The notes: generated from the letters alone by a model not told the origin. DNA of 33,139 bases from Streptomyces sp. Isolate_45 (GCF_024721315.2 NZ_JANFAK020000097.1:1-33139); one strand, 5' to 3'; positions 7,089 through 15,131 are shown, numbered from the stretch's first letter. Translations and numbers: made by a program.

Positions 7089-8213
7089 GTGACCGAAATG
7101 ACCGACGGCGTCCTGCACACCCTGTTCCGCACGGAACAGGGCGGCCACGAGCAAGTCGTGCTGTGCCAGGACCGAGCCTCAGGCCTCAAGGCCGTCATCG
7201 CGATCCACTCCACCGCCCTGGGCCCCGCCCTCGGCGGCACGCGCTTCCACGCGTACGCCTCCGACGAGGAGGCCGTCCTCGACGCGCTGAACCTCGCGCG
7301 CGGCATGTCGTACAAGAACGCCCTCGCCGGCCTCGACCTCGGCGGCGGCAAGGCCGTGATCATCGGCGACCCGGCCGTCCTGAAGAGCGAGGAACTGCTG
7401 CTGGCCTACGGCCGGTTCGTGGAATCGCTCGGCGGCCGCTACGTCACCGCCTGCGACGTCGGCACGTACGTGGCCGACATGGACGTCGTCGCCCGCGAGA
7501 CCCGCTGGGCCACCGGCCGCTCGCCCGAGAACGGCGGCGCCGGCGACTCCTCGGTCCTCACCGCCTACGGCGTCTTCCAGGGCATGCGCGCCAGCGCCCA
7601 GCACCTGTGGGGCGACCCGACGCTGCGCGGCCGCAAGGTCGGCGTAGCCGGTGTCGGCAAGGTCGGCCGCCACCTGGTGGAGCACCTGCTGGAGGACGGC
7701 GCCGAGGTCGTGATCACCGACGTCCGCGCGGAGTCGGTCCAGGAGATCCTCGACAAGCACCCCGCCGGCAAGGTCACCTCGGTGGCCGACACGGACGCCC
7801 TGATCCGCACCCCGGGTCTGGACATCTACGCCCCGTGCGCCCTCGGCGGCGCGCTGAACGACGAGTCCGTACCGGTGCTCACCGCCACCGTCGTGTGCGG
7901 CGCGGCGAACAACCAGCTCGCCCACCCGGGCGTGGAGAAGGACCTCGCCGACCGCGGGATCCTCTACGCGCCGGACTACGTGGTCAACGCGGGCGGTGTC
8001 ATCCAGGTCGCCGACGAGCTGCACGGCTTCGACTTCGACCGCTGCAAGGCCAAGGCGTCGAAGATCTTCGACACCACCCTGGCCATATTCGCACGTGCGA
8101 AGGCGGACGGGATCCCGCCGGCCGCGGCCGCCGACCGGATCGCCGAGCAGCGGATGTCCGAGGCCCTCGCGGCCCGCGCCGCCGCCCGGGCCGGCGGTGC
8201 CCGTACGGCGTAA
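7089..8213 (+). CDS. vdh: Valine (branched-chain amino acid) dehydrogenase
   Basis: The enzyme carries out NAD-dependent oxidative deamination of valine, leucine and isoleucine to the 2-oxoacids, the first step of branched-chain catabolism; in Streptomyces this feeds acyl-CoA precursors for polyketides. The protein belongs to the Glu/Leu/Phe/Val dehydrogenase family. Visible are the substrate-binding and catalytic lysines in RGMSYKNALAGL (K76) and LGGGKAVI (K88), the conserved aspartate in ACDVGTYV (D123), and the Rossmann motif GVAGVGKVG (185-193). The frame is open from an ATG at 7074, but GGGAG at 7076-7080 sits eight bases before the GTG at 7089, so I chose GTG, giving 374 residues. A short CCCC-GGAA-GGGG hairpin follows the stop codon. 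Confidence 0.93.
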   Translation: MTEMTDGVLHTLFRTEQGGHEQVVLCQDRASGLKAVIAIHSTALGPALGGTRFHAYASDEEAVLDALNLARGMSYKNALAGLDLGGGKAVIIGDPAVLKSEELLLAYGRFVESLGGRYVTACDVGTYVADMDVVARETRWATGRSPENGGAGDSSVLTAYGVFQGMRASAQHLWGDPTLRGRKVGVAGVGKVGRHLVEHLLEDGAEVVITDVRAESVQEILDKHPAGKVTSVADTDALIRTPGLDIYAPCALGGALNDESVPVLTATVVCGAANNQLAHPGVEKDLADRGILYAPDYVVNAGGVIQVADELHGFDFDRCKAKASKIFDTTLAIFARAKADGIPPAAAADRIAEQRMSEALAARAAARAGGARTA

Positions 8214-8490
8214 CCCCGGAAGGGGCCCGTCGGGGTGCGGCGAGACGGAACTCACTGCGCTTCGGCGGGTCGCCCGCCAGGAAAGGGTTAAAATCGCAGC
8301 TGACCAGCGAGTACGGGGTGTCCCGCTGGTTCTGCACCGGGGCGCGTCATGCGGGCGGCGTACCGTATGGCCGCGGAAGCAGGTACCGTTAAACCCCTAC
8401 GGACGGTCTCTCCACGGAGAGCCCGCTCCGAACCATGAACGCGTGTCAGACTCTGGGGCCGTCGAGCCCCGTCACCGAGGGGGTCGAGCC
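8214..8490. other. Leader region of the DUF3073 gene
   Basis: No gene is visible. TAAAAT at 8289-8294 is a good -10 box, though its -35 is unclear, and it would give a leader of nearly 190 bases. That leader could form CCAGCG/CGCTGG, CTCTC-CACG-GAGAG (8408-8421) and GGGGC/GCCCC (8455-8470), the last one ending just before the ribosome site. TACCGT occurs twice (8361, 8384) and may mark other promoters. Confidence 0.35.
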
Positions 8491-8760
8491 ATGGGGCGCG
8501 GCCGGGCCAAGGCCAAGCAGACAAAGGTCGCCCGCCAGCTGAAGTACAACAGCGGCGGGACTGACCTCTCGCGTCTGGCCAATGAGCTGGGCGCATCGCC
8601 GACGGAGCCGCTGCCTATCAGCGCGCCGGTCGAAGTCGATGACGATCAGGACGATGACGACGACGACCCGTACGCCAAGTACGCGGCTCTGTACAACAGC
8701 GATGACGACGAGGACGAGGACGAAGAGTCCGGTCCGTCGGCGCACCGTCGTGGGGCTTGA
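8491..8760 (+). CDS. DUF3073 family small protein
   Basis: This 89-residue protein has the typical DUF3073 opening MGRGRAKAKQTKVARQLKY, strongly basic over its first 20 residues, then a short neutral section, and an acidic C-terminal half made largely of Asp/Glu runs around a DPYAKYAALY motif. The family is actinobacterial and of unknown function. The charge layout suggests a nucleic-acid-binding or ribosome-associated small protein, but that is inference. GAGGGGG lies about seven bases before the ATG. The gene converges on purM, and the two share a bidirectional hairpin terminator. Confidence 0.92.
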   Translation: MGRGRAKAKQTKVARQLKYNSGGTDLSRLANELGASPTEPLPISAPVEVDDDQDDDDDDPYAKYAALYNSDDDEDEDEESGPSAHRRGA

Positions 8761-8808
8761 CGCGCAGGGCCTCCTGCACAACGGCGTCCAAGTCGGCTGA
8801 CATACATC

Positions 8809-8845
8809 GAAACCCGGTCCGGGGCATGGCCACGGACCGGGTTTC
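8809..8845. terminator. Bidirectional terminator between the DUF3073 gene and purM
   Basis: GAAACCCGGTCCG pairs perfectly with CGGACCGGGTTTC over 13 bp with an 11-base loop. The AAA/TTT ends give a short U-run in both directions, fitting the two convergent genes. Confidence 0.85.
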
Positions 8846-8853
8846 AGTGCTGC

Positions 8854-9924
8854 TCAGACCGCGTAGGAACCGGTGAGGGTCGCGCCCTCGGTGTGGTCGC
8901 CCCGGTCCAGGATCTCGCCCGCGACCCAGGCGTCGACGCCCCGGTCGGCAAGGGCCGTCAGGGCCACTTCCACCGACTCCTGCGGGACGACGGCCATCAT
9001 GCCGACGCCCATGTTCAGGGTCTTCTCCAGCTCCAGCCGCTCGACCTGCCCGGCCTTGCCGACCAGGTCGAAGATCGCGCCCGGGGCCCAGGTCGTACGG
9101 TCGACCGTGGCGTGCAGGTGGTCCGGGATGACCCGGGCCAGGTTGGCCGCGAGGCCGCCGCCGGTGATGTGCGAGTACGCGTGGACCTCGGCCGTACGGG
9201 TGAGCGCCAGGCAGTCCAGCGAGTAGATCTTGGTCGGCTCCAGCAGTTCCTCGCCGAGGGTCCGGCCGAGTTCCTCGACGTGCTGGTCCAGGGACATCCC
9301 GGCCCGGTCGAAGAGGACGTGGCGGACCAGCGAGTACCCGTTCGAGTGAAGGCCGGACGATGCCATCGCGATGACGGCGTCCCCCGTACGGATGCGGTCC
9401 GCGCCCAGGAGCCGGTCGTACTCGACGACGCCGGTGCCCGCGCCCGCCACGTCGAAGTCGTCGGGGCCGAGGAGCCCCGGGTGTTCGGCGGTCTCGCCGC
9501 CCACCAGGGCGCAGCCGGCGAGGACGCAGCCCTCGGCGATGCCCTTGACGATGGCCGCGACACGCTCGGGGTGGACCTTGCCGACGCAGATGTAGTCCGT
9601 CATGAAGAGCGGCTCGGCGCCGCACACGACGATGTCGTCCATGACCATCGCGACCAGGTCGTGGCCGATCGTGTCGTAGACGCCCAGCTGGCGGGCGATG
9701 TCCACCTTGGTGCCGACCCCGTCGGTGGCGGAGGCCAGCAGGGGCCGCTCGTAGCGCTTGAGGGCGGAGGCGTCGAAGAGGCCGGCGAAGCCGCCGAGGC
9801 CGCCGAGGACCTCGGGGCGCTGCGTCTTCTTCACCCACTCCTTCATCAGCTCGACGGCGCGGTCGCCCGCTTCGATGTCCACGCCCGCGGCTGCGTAGCT
9901 GGCACCGGTGGTCTTCTCTGTCAT
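8854..9924 (-). CDS. purM: Phosphoribosylformylglycinamidine cyclo-ligase (AIR synthetase)
   Basis: PurM converts FGAM and ATP to AIR, step five of purine synthesis. The 356-residue length is normal. Family marks include the ATP-binding stretch SATDGVGTK (about residues 65-73), HDLVAMVMDDIVVCGAEPLFMTDY (about 88-111), VGGETAEHPG, the SSGLHSNGYSLVR segment and GGGLAANLAR. The frame is open to 10137, but the ATG at 9924 gives the family N-terminus. No good Shine-Dalgarno precedes it, so translation may depend on coupling or on a start by another route. It is downstream of purF on the same strand with a 106-base gap that can form two competing hairpins. Codon use is typical. Confidence 0.96.
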   Translation of the reverse strand: MTEKTTGASYAAAGVDIEAGDRAVELMKEWVKKTQRPEVLGGLGGFAGLFDASALKRYERPLLASATDGVGTKVDIARQLGVYDTIGHDLVAMVMDDIVVCGAEPLFMTDYICVGKVHPERVAAIVKGIAEGCVLAGCALVGGETAEHPGLLGPDDFDVAGAGTGVVEYDRLLGADRIRTGDAVIAMASSGLHSNGYSLVRHVLFDRAGMSLDQHVEELGRTLGEELLEPTKIYSLDCLALTRTAEVHAYSHITGGGLAANLARVIPDHLHATVDRTTWAPGAIFDLVGKAGQVERLELEKTLNMGVGMMAVVPQESVEVALTALADRGVDAWVAGEILDRGDHTEGATLTGSYAV

Positions 9925-9964
9925 GACAGGAGAGAGCTTTCGTGTCGTTACTGCGGGTGGTGCA

Positions 9965-10023
9965 GGGCCCTGGGAGAAGCTTGAAAGACAGGGCCCCGCG
10001 CAGGTTGAGCGGGCCGCGCGGGG
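9965..10023 (-). promoter_or_regulatory. Two mutually exclusive hairpins between purF and purM
   Basis: GGGCCCTG (9965-9972) can pair with CAGGGCCC (9989-9996). CCCCGCGC (9994-10001) can pair with GCGCGGGG (10016-10023). The two 8-bp stems share bases 9994-9996, so full pairing of one excludes the other. In the purF-purM transcript this could act as an attenuator or processing site; that role is inferred. Confidence 0.35.
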
Positions 10024-10030
10024 GATCCGG

Positions 10031-11548
10031 CTACGGGCGGCGCAGCGCGTCGGCGGCGTCCGTGCCGCCGGCGAGCTCGGTCTCCAGGAGCTGCTTGCCC
10101 AGCAGCTGCGGGTCGGGCAGCTCCATCGGGTACTCACCGTCGAAGCACGCGCGGCAGAGGTTGGGCTTCTGGATGGTCGTCGCCTCGATCATCGTGTCGA
10201 GCGCGATGTACGAGAGCGAGTCCGCGCCCATCGACGTGGCGATCTCGTCGACCGTCATGCCGTTGGCGATCAGCTCGGCCCGGGTGGCGAAGTCGATGCC
10301 GAAGAAGCACGGCCACTTCACCGGCGGCGAGGAGATCCGGATGTGGACCTCGGCCGCGCCGGCCTCGCGGAGCATCTTCACGAGGGCGCGCTGGGTGTTG
10401 CCGCGGACGATCGAGTCGTCGACGACCACCAGGCGCTTGCCCCGGATGACTTCCTTGAGGGGGTTGAGCTTCAGGCGGATGCCGAGCTGGCGGATCGTCT
10501 GCGAGGGCTGGATGAAGGTCCGGCCCACATAGGCGTTCTTGACCAGGCCGACCCCGAACGGGATCCCGCTCGCCTCGGCATAGCCGACGGCGGCGGGCGT
10601 GCCGGATTCCGGTGTCGCTATGACCAGGTCGGCCTCGACGGGGGCTTCCTTGGCGAGGCGCCGACCCATCTCGACGCGCGAGAGGTAGACGTTCCGGCCC
10701 GCGATGTCGGTGTCCGGGCGCGCCAGGTAGACGTACTCGAAGACACAGCCCTTGGGCTTCGCTTCCGCGAAGCGCGAGGTGCGGAGGCCGTTCTCGTCGA
10801 TCGCGATGAGCTCGCCCGGCTCGACCTCGCGGACGAAGCTGGCGCCGCAGATGTCGAGGGCGGCGGTCTCGCTCGCGACCACCCAGCCGCGCTCCAGGCG
10901 GCCGAGGACCAGCGGGCGGATGCCCTGCGGGTCACGGGCGGTGTAGAGGGTTCCCTCGTCCATGAAGACGAGGGAGAAGGCGCCCTTGACCTTCGGGAGG
11001 ACCTTGGTGGCCGACTCCTCGATCGTCAGCGGCCTGCCGTCCTCGTCGGTCTGCCCCGCGAGCAGGGCGGTGACCAGGTCGGTGTCGTTGGTAGCCGCCA
11101 CCTGGGTGGCGCGGCCGTCCTGACGGGGCAGGTCGGCGACCATCTCGGCGAGCTCGGCGGTGTTCACCAGGTTGCCGTTGTGACCCAGGGCGATGGAGCC
11201 GTGGGCGGTCGCGCGGAAGGTCGGCTGGGCGTTCTCCCAGACGGAGGCTCCGGTGGTCGAGTAGCGGGCGTGACCGACCGCGATATGACCTTGGAGCGAG
11301 CCGAGAGAGGTTTCGTCGAAGACTTGGGAAACGAGGCCCATGTCCTTGAAGACGAGGATCTGGGAACCGTTGCTCACAGCGATTCCCGCGGACTCTTGTC
11401 CGCGGTGCTGCAGTGCATACAGTCCGAAGTAGGTGAGCTTGGCGACCTCTTCACCCGGAGCCCAGACACCGAAGACGCCGCAAGCGTCCTGGGGGCCCTT
11501 CTCACCGGGGAGCAGGTCGTGGTTGAGTCGTCCATCACCACGAGGCAC
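10031..11548 (-). CDS. purF: Amidophosphoribosyltransferase
   Basis: PurF makes phosphoribosylamine from PRPP and glutamine, the committed and feedback-controlled step of purine synthesis. The protein has 505 residues. The N-terminal nucleophile glutaminase begins at Cys23 (DACGVFGV) after a 22-residue propeptide that should be removed. The phosphoribosyltransferase motif VVVDDSIVRGNT lies at 374-385. Cys268, Cys414, Cys465 and Cys468 match the 4Fe-4S ligands of the Bacillus-type enzyme, so this is the iron-sulfur class. The GTG start has GGAGG only one base away, too close to be a ribosome site, while a TACACT -10 box ends seven bases before it. The message is therefore probably leaderless. 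Divergent from the leader peptide and sulfatase. Confidence 0.96.
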   Translation of the reverse strand: MPRGDGRLNHDLLPGEKGPQDACGVFGVWAPGEEVAKLTYFGLYALQHRGQESAGIAVSNGSQILVFKDMGLVSQVFDETSLGSLQGHIAVGHARYSTTGASVWENAQPTFRATAHGSIALGHNGNLVNTAELAEMVADLPRQDGRATQVAATNDTDLVTALLAGQTDEDGRPLTIEESATKVLPKVKGAFSLVFMDEGTLYTARDPQGIRPLVLGRLERGWVVASETAALDICGASFVREVEPGELIAIDENGLRTSRFAEAKPKGCVFEYVYLARPDTDIAGRNVYLSRVEMGRRLAKEAPVEADLVIATPESGTPAAVGYAEASGIPFGVGLVKNAYVGRTFIQPSQTIRQLGIRLKLNPLKEVIRGKRLVVVDDSIVRGNTQRALVKMLREAGAAEVHIRISSPPVKWPCFFGIDFATRAELIANGMTVDEIATSMGADSLSYIALDTMIEATTIQKPNLCRACFDGEYPMELPDPQLLGKQLLETELAGGTDAADALRRP

Positions 11549-11555
11549 GCCTCCG

Positions 11556-11561
11556 AGTGTA
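11556..11561 (-). promoter_or_regulatory. Candidate -10 box of purF
   Basis: TACACT on the minus strand fits TANNNT and places transcription start at 11548-11549, on the GTG start codon. The -35 region (TCGGAC, 17-19 bases upstream) is weak. If correct, purF is translated from a leaderless transcript. Confidence 0.4.
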
Positions 11562-11703
11562 GGCGAGATCGACCACTGGTCCGAATTGGGGACCTCCCGG
11601 AAAAGTCACAGTGCGGACAGTCGGGTAACCCCTGCGGAGGGTCACCGCAGGAGGGGCCGGGGCGGGGTCCCGGCGGGCCGTCTCGGTATCCGGAATGCCC
11701 TGG

Positions 11704-11731
11704 TTGACAGGGGCCTGTGGGTTCGTACAAG
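11704..11731 (+). promoter_or_regulatory. Promoter of the leader peptide-sulfatase unit
   Basis: A perfect TTGACA (11704-11709) is followed after 16 bases by TACAAG (11726-11731), a moderate -10. Transcription would begin about 11738, only a few bases before the leader peptide ATG at 11742, so translation of the leader would be nearly leaderless. Confidence 0.55.
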
Positions 11732-11741
11732 GTTCCGACTC

Positions 11742-11837
11742 ATGCAGCCTTTCGGTGACCGCTCCGTCACCCTCGTCGAGCGCCGGCACGTGGACCTGGT
11801 CCGTGTCGCGAGCGCCATCTGTCGTAGCTGCGCGTAG
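11742..11837 (+). CDS. Putative sulfur-responsive leader peptide
   Basis: The 31-codon frame begins MQPFGDRSV and contains VERRHVDLVRVASAICRSCA. This is the RRHVDLxR core of the actinobacterial 'putative leader peptide' family, short ORFs usually found before sulfate, cysteine or sulfonate genes. Two cysteine codons (TGT and TGC) lie in its last five sense codons, so ribosome progress there would report on charged tRNA-Cys. A GC-rich hairpin (11845-11862) follows eight bases after the stop and could be the attenuator stem. The next gene is a sulfatase at 12025, which fits sulfur scavenging. A near-consensus promoter lies just upstream. Family membership is from pattern memory; the attenuation mechanism is inferred. 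Confidence 0.75.
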   Translation: MQPFGDRSVTLVERRHVDLVRVASAICRSCA

Positions 11838-11844
11838 GCATCCC

Positions 11845-11862
11845 CGCGCGCCGCGGTGCGCG
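11845..11862 (+). promoter_or_regulatory. Possible attenuator hairpin after the leader peptide
   Basis: CGCGC (11845-11849) pairs with GCGCG (11858-11862) around an 8-base loop, followed by the pyrimidine-rich GTTCCTTCCTTCC. Placed directly behind the leader stop codon, it may stop transcription when the ribosome does not stall. It is a short stem and the role is speculative. Confidence 0.35.
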
Positions 11863-12024
11863 TGTTCCTTCCTTCCGGCTTTTCCCGTCGCACCGACTCG
11901 TGTTGTGACGTTCCGCGCCGGCCCTTCCCGCTCTGCCCCCCTGCCCCGACCGAGCCCGCCCGTCGTGCCGTGCGCCGTCCCGCGCCGCCGCGGGCAGGCC
12001 GGTCGGCCATGCCTTGGAGTACTT

Positions 12025-13449
12025 GTGACTTCGTACGAATCGAAACTGTCCCGGCGTGCCTTCGGAGGCGCGGTCGGGGTGACCGCGGCCGCCGCGGCGG
12101 TGGGGCTCGGCGCCGGCCCGGCCGCGGCCGCCGGGGCGCAGCACGCGGGGCCCGAGGAGCAGGAGTTCCGGGCCGCCCGGGGGCGGCATTCGAGGCGCCC
12201 GAACGTCCTGTTCATCCTGGGTGACGACCTCGGCTGGTCGGACCTGTCCTCGTACGGCTCGCCGCACATCAAGACCCCGAACCTGGACCGGCTCGCCCGT
12301 CAGGGAGTGCGTTTCACCGACGCCTACTCGGGCTCCGCGACCTGCTCCCCGACCCGCTTCAGCCTGTACACCGGGCGTTACCCGGCCCGTACGAAGGGTG
12401 GGCTGGCCGAGCCGATCGCGGACAAGTCGGTGGGTCTGGAGCCGACGCACCCGACGTTGGCCTCGCTGCTGAAGGAGGCGGGCTACTCCACCGCGCTGAT
12501 CGGCAAGTGGCACGCGGGTTACCTGCCGGACTACAGCCCGACCCGGTCCGGCTGGGACGAGTTCTTCGGGAACTTCGGCGGGGCCCTCGAGTACTACTCG
12601 AAGCTGGGCCTGGGCGGCGAGTACGACCTGTACGAGGGCGATGCCCAGTACAAGGACCTGCGGTACTACACGAAGGTCCTCACCGAGCGGGCGAGCGAGT
12701 ACGTCTCCCGCGACCACCACGGCAAGCCGTGGCTGCTGAACCTCAACTTCACCACCCCGCACTGGCCGTGGATCGCCGAGGGGGACACGAAGGAGAGCGC
12801 CGAGATCGTCCGGCGGATCAAGGCGGGCGACGGGCGGGCGCTGTGGCACCAGGACGGTGGCTCGGTCGAGAAGTACAAGCAGCTGGTGGAGGACCTGGAC
12901 CGGTCGATCGGTGAGGTGCTCAAGGCGCTGAAGCGCTCCGGGCAGGAGGACAACACGGTGGTCGTGTTCTCCAGCGACAACGGCGGCGAGCGGTTCTCGT
13001 ACAACTGGCCGCTGTCGGGCAACAAGGCCTCGCTCCAGGAGGGCGGGATCCGGGTGCCGAACATCCTGCGCTGGCCGGCCCGGGTGGACGGCGGCCAGGT
13101 CAGCCACGTCCCGGTGTTCAGCCCGGACTGGACGGCGACGCTGCTGGAGCTGGCCGGCACCCGTCCGCACCGCGCGTACCCGTTGGACGGGGTGAGCCTG
13201 GCCGGGTACCTGCTGCGCGACGAGAAGCCCGCCGAGCGGGACATCTTCTGGCGGGTGCGCGGGGAGCGTGCGCTGCGGCGCGGCGACTGGAAGTACTACC
13301 GGGGCAAGACGGGCCGGGACCAGCTGTTCAACCTGGCCGGGGACATCAGGGAGCAGGCCGACAAGGCGGCCGTGGAGCCGGCCCGACTGGCCGAGCTGCG
13401 GGCCGCCTGGGAGAGGACCGACGCGGGTCTGCTGCCCTACCCGGTCTGA
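12025..13449 (+). CDS. Tat-exported type I sulfatase
   Basis: This 474-residue arylsulfatase-family enzyme would hydrolyse sulfate esters outside the cell to release sulfate. The N-terminus carries a twin-arginine signal (SRRAFGG, residues 9-15) followed by a hydrophobic Ala/Gly stretch and a cleavage-like APAA-type region near 30-37. The sulfatase signature SATCSPTRFSLYTGRYP has the CxPxR motif at Cys107, the residue converted to formylglycine. Metal-binding residues are visible in GDDLGW (Asp67-Asp68) and SSDNGG, and a catalytic Lys/His pair in GKWHAG. The GTG at 12025 has GGAG six bases upstream and is the only start that yields a clean Tat signal. A sulfur-type leader peptide lies upstream. 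The substrate cannot be told from sequence. Confidence 0.93.
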   Translation: MTSYESKLSRRAFGGAVGVTAAAAAVGLGAGPAAAAGAQHAGPEEQEFRAARGRHSRRPNVLFILGDDLGWSDLSSYGSPHIKTPNLDRLARQGVRFTDAYSGSATCSPTRFSLYTGRYPARTKGGLAEPIADKSVGLEPTHPTLASLLKEAGYSTALIGKWHAGYLPDYSPTRSGWDEFFGNFGGALEYYSKLGLGGEYDLYEGDAQYKDLRYYTKVLTERASEYVSRDHHGKPWLLNLNFTTPHWPWIAEGDTKESAEIVRRIKAGDGRALWHQDGGSVEKYKQLVEDLDRSIGEVLKALKRSGQEDNTVVVFSSDNGGERFSYNWPLSGNKASLQEGGIRVPNILRWPARVDGGQVSHVPVFSPDWTATLLELAGTRPHRAYPLDGVSLAGYLLRDEKPAERDIFWRVRGERALRRGDWKYYRGKTGRDQLFNLAGDIREQADKAAVEPARLAELRAAWERTDAGLLPYPV

Positions 13450-13495
13450 CCCGCCGGCGTGATCACCGCAGGGGGGCGAGCGGGCCGAGGGGGTC

Positions 13496-13515
13496 CGGCC
13501 GTCATTCGACGGCCG
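13496..13515. terminator. Hairpin at the sulfatase/META gene junction
   Basis: CGGCCGTC and GACGGCCG form an 8-bp stem around ATTC, overlapping the stop codon of the META-domain gene and lying 47 bases past the sulfatase stop. It may end both convergent transcripts, but it is short and lacks a U-run. Confidence 0.35.
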
Positions 13516-14293
13516 TGACCGCCTTGGCGCCGAGGCCCTTGCCGTCGGGCGCGGTGAGGGTCAGGGACGTGCCCTGGACCTTCCAGGCGAGCGGACCGCT
13601 GCCGAACAGTTCGGTCAGTGCCCGCTCGACCTCGCCCGTCGGTCCCTCGCAGGCCATCCGGGTCGCGGTGAGCGGCCCGAAGGTGAGCGAGGGCCCGTCG
13701 ACGGTGGCCTGCGCGCTGAACCGGTTGCATCCGAGGGTGCCGCTCGCGGCGCCGTCGGCCGCGAGGGTGAACCGGGCCCGGCCGGCGGCCTCCGGCACGA
13801 GGGAGGACACGCTCTCCCCGTCGATCAGGGAGTCGACGGTCCAGTGGGTCGCGACGAGGGGGGCGTCCGGGACCGGGGGCTTGGAGCTCATGGCGATGGT
13901 GCTCCCGTCGGCGGTCTTCAGGGTCAGCCGGTCGGGGCCGCGGTCGAGGGTGAGGCGGCCCGTGAGGAGTTTGGCGAAGGCCGTCTCGAACTCCATGTTC
14001 TCGCAGGCCATCGTGGTGCTCTCGCCGGGCGTGAGGACGAGGGTGGTGGCGCTCTCGCGGGCGACCCGTGCCGTGAAGCCGTTGCAGCCGTAGTTGCCGG
14101 TGGCCTCGGTCGGGCCGAGGTCGACGCGGGCGGCGGCGGGCGCGTGGAGGGTCCGGCCGCCGGTGGTCAGGGACTCGACGGCCCAGGAGCCCGTGGGATC
14201 GGGGAGCGGGTCGGACCCGCTCCGCGCGGACTGGCCGCAGGCGGCGAGGCCGAGGAGGGCCAGACCGGTCGTGAGGTGCCTGAGGGTACGCAT
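13502..14293 (-). CDS. Lipoprotein with two META (HslJ-like) domains
   Basis: The 263-residue protein begins with a lipoprotein signal peptide ending in the lipobox LAAC (Cys19), so it should be anchored on the outer face of the membrane. Two tandem META domains follow, roughly 34-140 and 146-258, each with the typical pattern: W-x-V/L-x-S-L near the start (GSWAVESL, THWTVDSL), GCNGF / GCNRF in the middle, then T-x-MAC and a hydrophobic C-terminal strand. The cysteines in GCN and MAC recur in both domains and may form disulfides. META proteins are linked to heat-shock or antibiotic tolerance (HslJ) in other bacteria; the exact role here is unknown. No good ribosome site is seen, and the 46-base gap suggests co-transcription with the upstream gene. 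Confidence 0.88.
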   Translation of the reverse strand: MRTLRHLTTGLALLGLAACGQSARSGSDPLPDPTGSWAVESLTTGGRTLHAPAAARVDLGPTEATGNYGCNGFTARVARESATTLVLTPGESTTMACENMEFETAFAKLLTGRLTLDRGPDRLTLKTADGSTIAMSSKPPVPDAPLVATHWTVDSLIDGESVSSLVPEAAGRARFTLAADGAASGTLGCNRFSAQATVDGPSLTFGPLTATRMACEGPTGEVERALTELFGSGPLAWKVQGTSLTLTAPDGKGLGAKAVTAVE

Positions 14294-14339
14294 GGTCGTG
14301 TGACGGGCCGGGCGGCAGGACGGTTCCCCGCCCCCTCCG

Positions 14340-15131
14340 TCAGCGCATCACGGGGAGCAGGGCCGACAGGTCGGCGCGTTCCCCGCCGGCGGCGACCCGC
14401 GCGGAGTCCAGGGCCTCGGCCCAGCCGGTGCGTCCCGTGGCGAGCCGGATCCAGGTGAGCGGGTCGGTCTCGACCACGTTGGGCGGGGTGCCGCGGGTGT
14501 GGCGGGGGCCTTCGACGCACTGGACCACCGCGAACGGCGGGATCCGTACCTCCACCGACCCGCCGGGCGCCTTGACCGCGAGGGCGTCGGCGAGCAGCCG
14601 GACGCAGGCGGCGAGTGCCTGCCGGTCGACGGGGACGTCCAGTCCGGTGGCCCGGTTCAGGTCGTCGGTGTGGACGACCAGCTCGACGGTCCGGGTGACG
14701 AGGAAGTCGGCGAGGGTCATGTCGCCGATCCACAGGTCCAGTACCCGGCTGCCCGCGTTGCGTTCCAGCTCCGCGGCCAGCCGGGCGGCGGCCCGCTCGT
14801 ACAGCTCGGGCAGCGGGGCGCCGTCCAGGGTCTCGCGGGCGGCCTCGGAGATCTTCCCGGCGAGCGAGGCGGTGGCGAAGGGCCATTCGACGGCGGGGAG
14901 TTCGGCGACGGCTGCGGGCGGCCGGGCCAGGCCGGCCGCGAGCGAGTCGGCGATCCACGCGATGTGGGCGGCCAGGTCCGCCACGGTCCAGTCGCCGAGC
15001 CCGGCGGGTCGTGCGAGCTGCTCCGGCGTCAGGCCCCGTACGGCTTCGGCGACGTGCCCGAACTGCGTGGTGACGGCCGTACGGATCTTCGCGGGGTCGT
15101 ACGTGCGCGGCTTCTTCTTCCCAGGCGGCAT
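14340..15131 (-). CDS. Maleylpyruvate isomerase / mycothiol-dependent (DinB-like) family protein
   Basis: The 263-residue protein has an N-terminal DinB-like four-helix bundle of the maleylpyruvate isomerase type. The family's metal-binding pattern is visible as His56 (DLAAHIAW), Glu150 and His154 (TVELVVHTDDL). These enzymes use mycothiol, the low-molecular-weight thiol of actinobacteria. The C-terminal third (EVRIPPFAVVQCVEGPRHTRGTPPNVVETDPLTWIRLATG) resembles the SCP2-like domain that gives such proteins the label 'sterol carrier family'. The reaction catalysed is unknown. The ATG at 15131 gives a lysine-rich start (MPPGKKKPR), with only a weak ribosome site. It is probably co-transcribed with the META lipoprotein gene. 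Confidence 0.85.
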   Translation of the reverse strand: MPPGKKKPRTYDPAKIRTAVTTQFGHVAEAVRGLTPEQLARPAGLGDWTVADLAAHIAWIADSLAAGLARPPAAVAELPAVEWPFATASLAGKISEAARETLDGAPLPELYERAAARLAAELERNAGSRVLDLWIGDMTLADFLVTRTVELVVHTDDLNRATGLDVPVDRQALAACVRLLADALAVKAPGGSVEVRIPPFAVVQCVEGPRHTRGTPPNVVETDPLTWIRLATGRTGWAEALDSARVAAGGERADLSALLPVMR

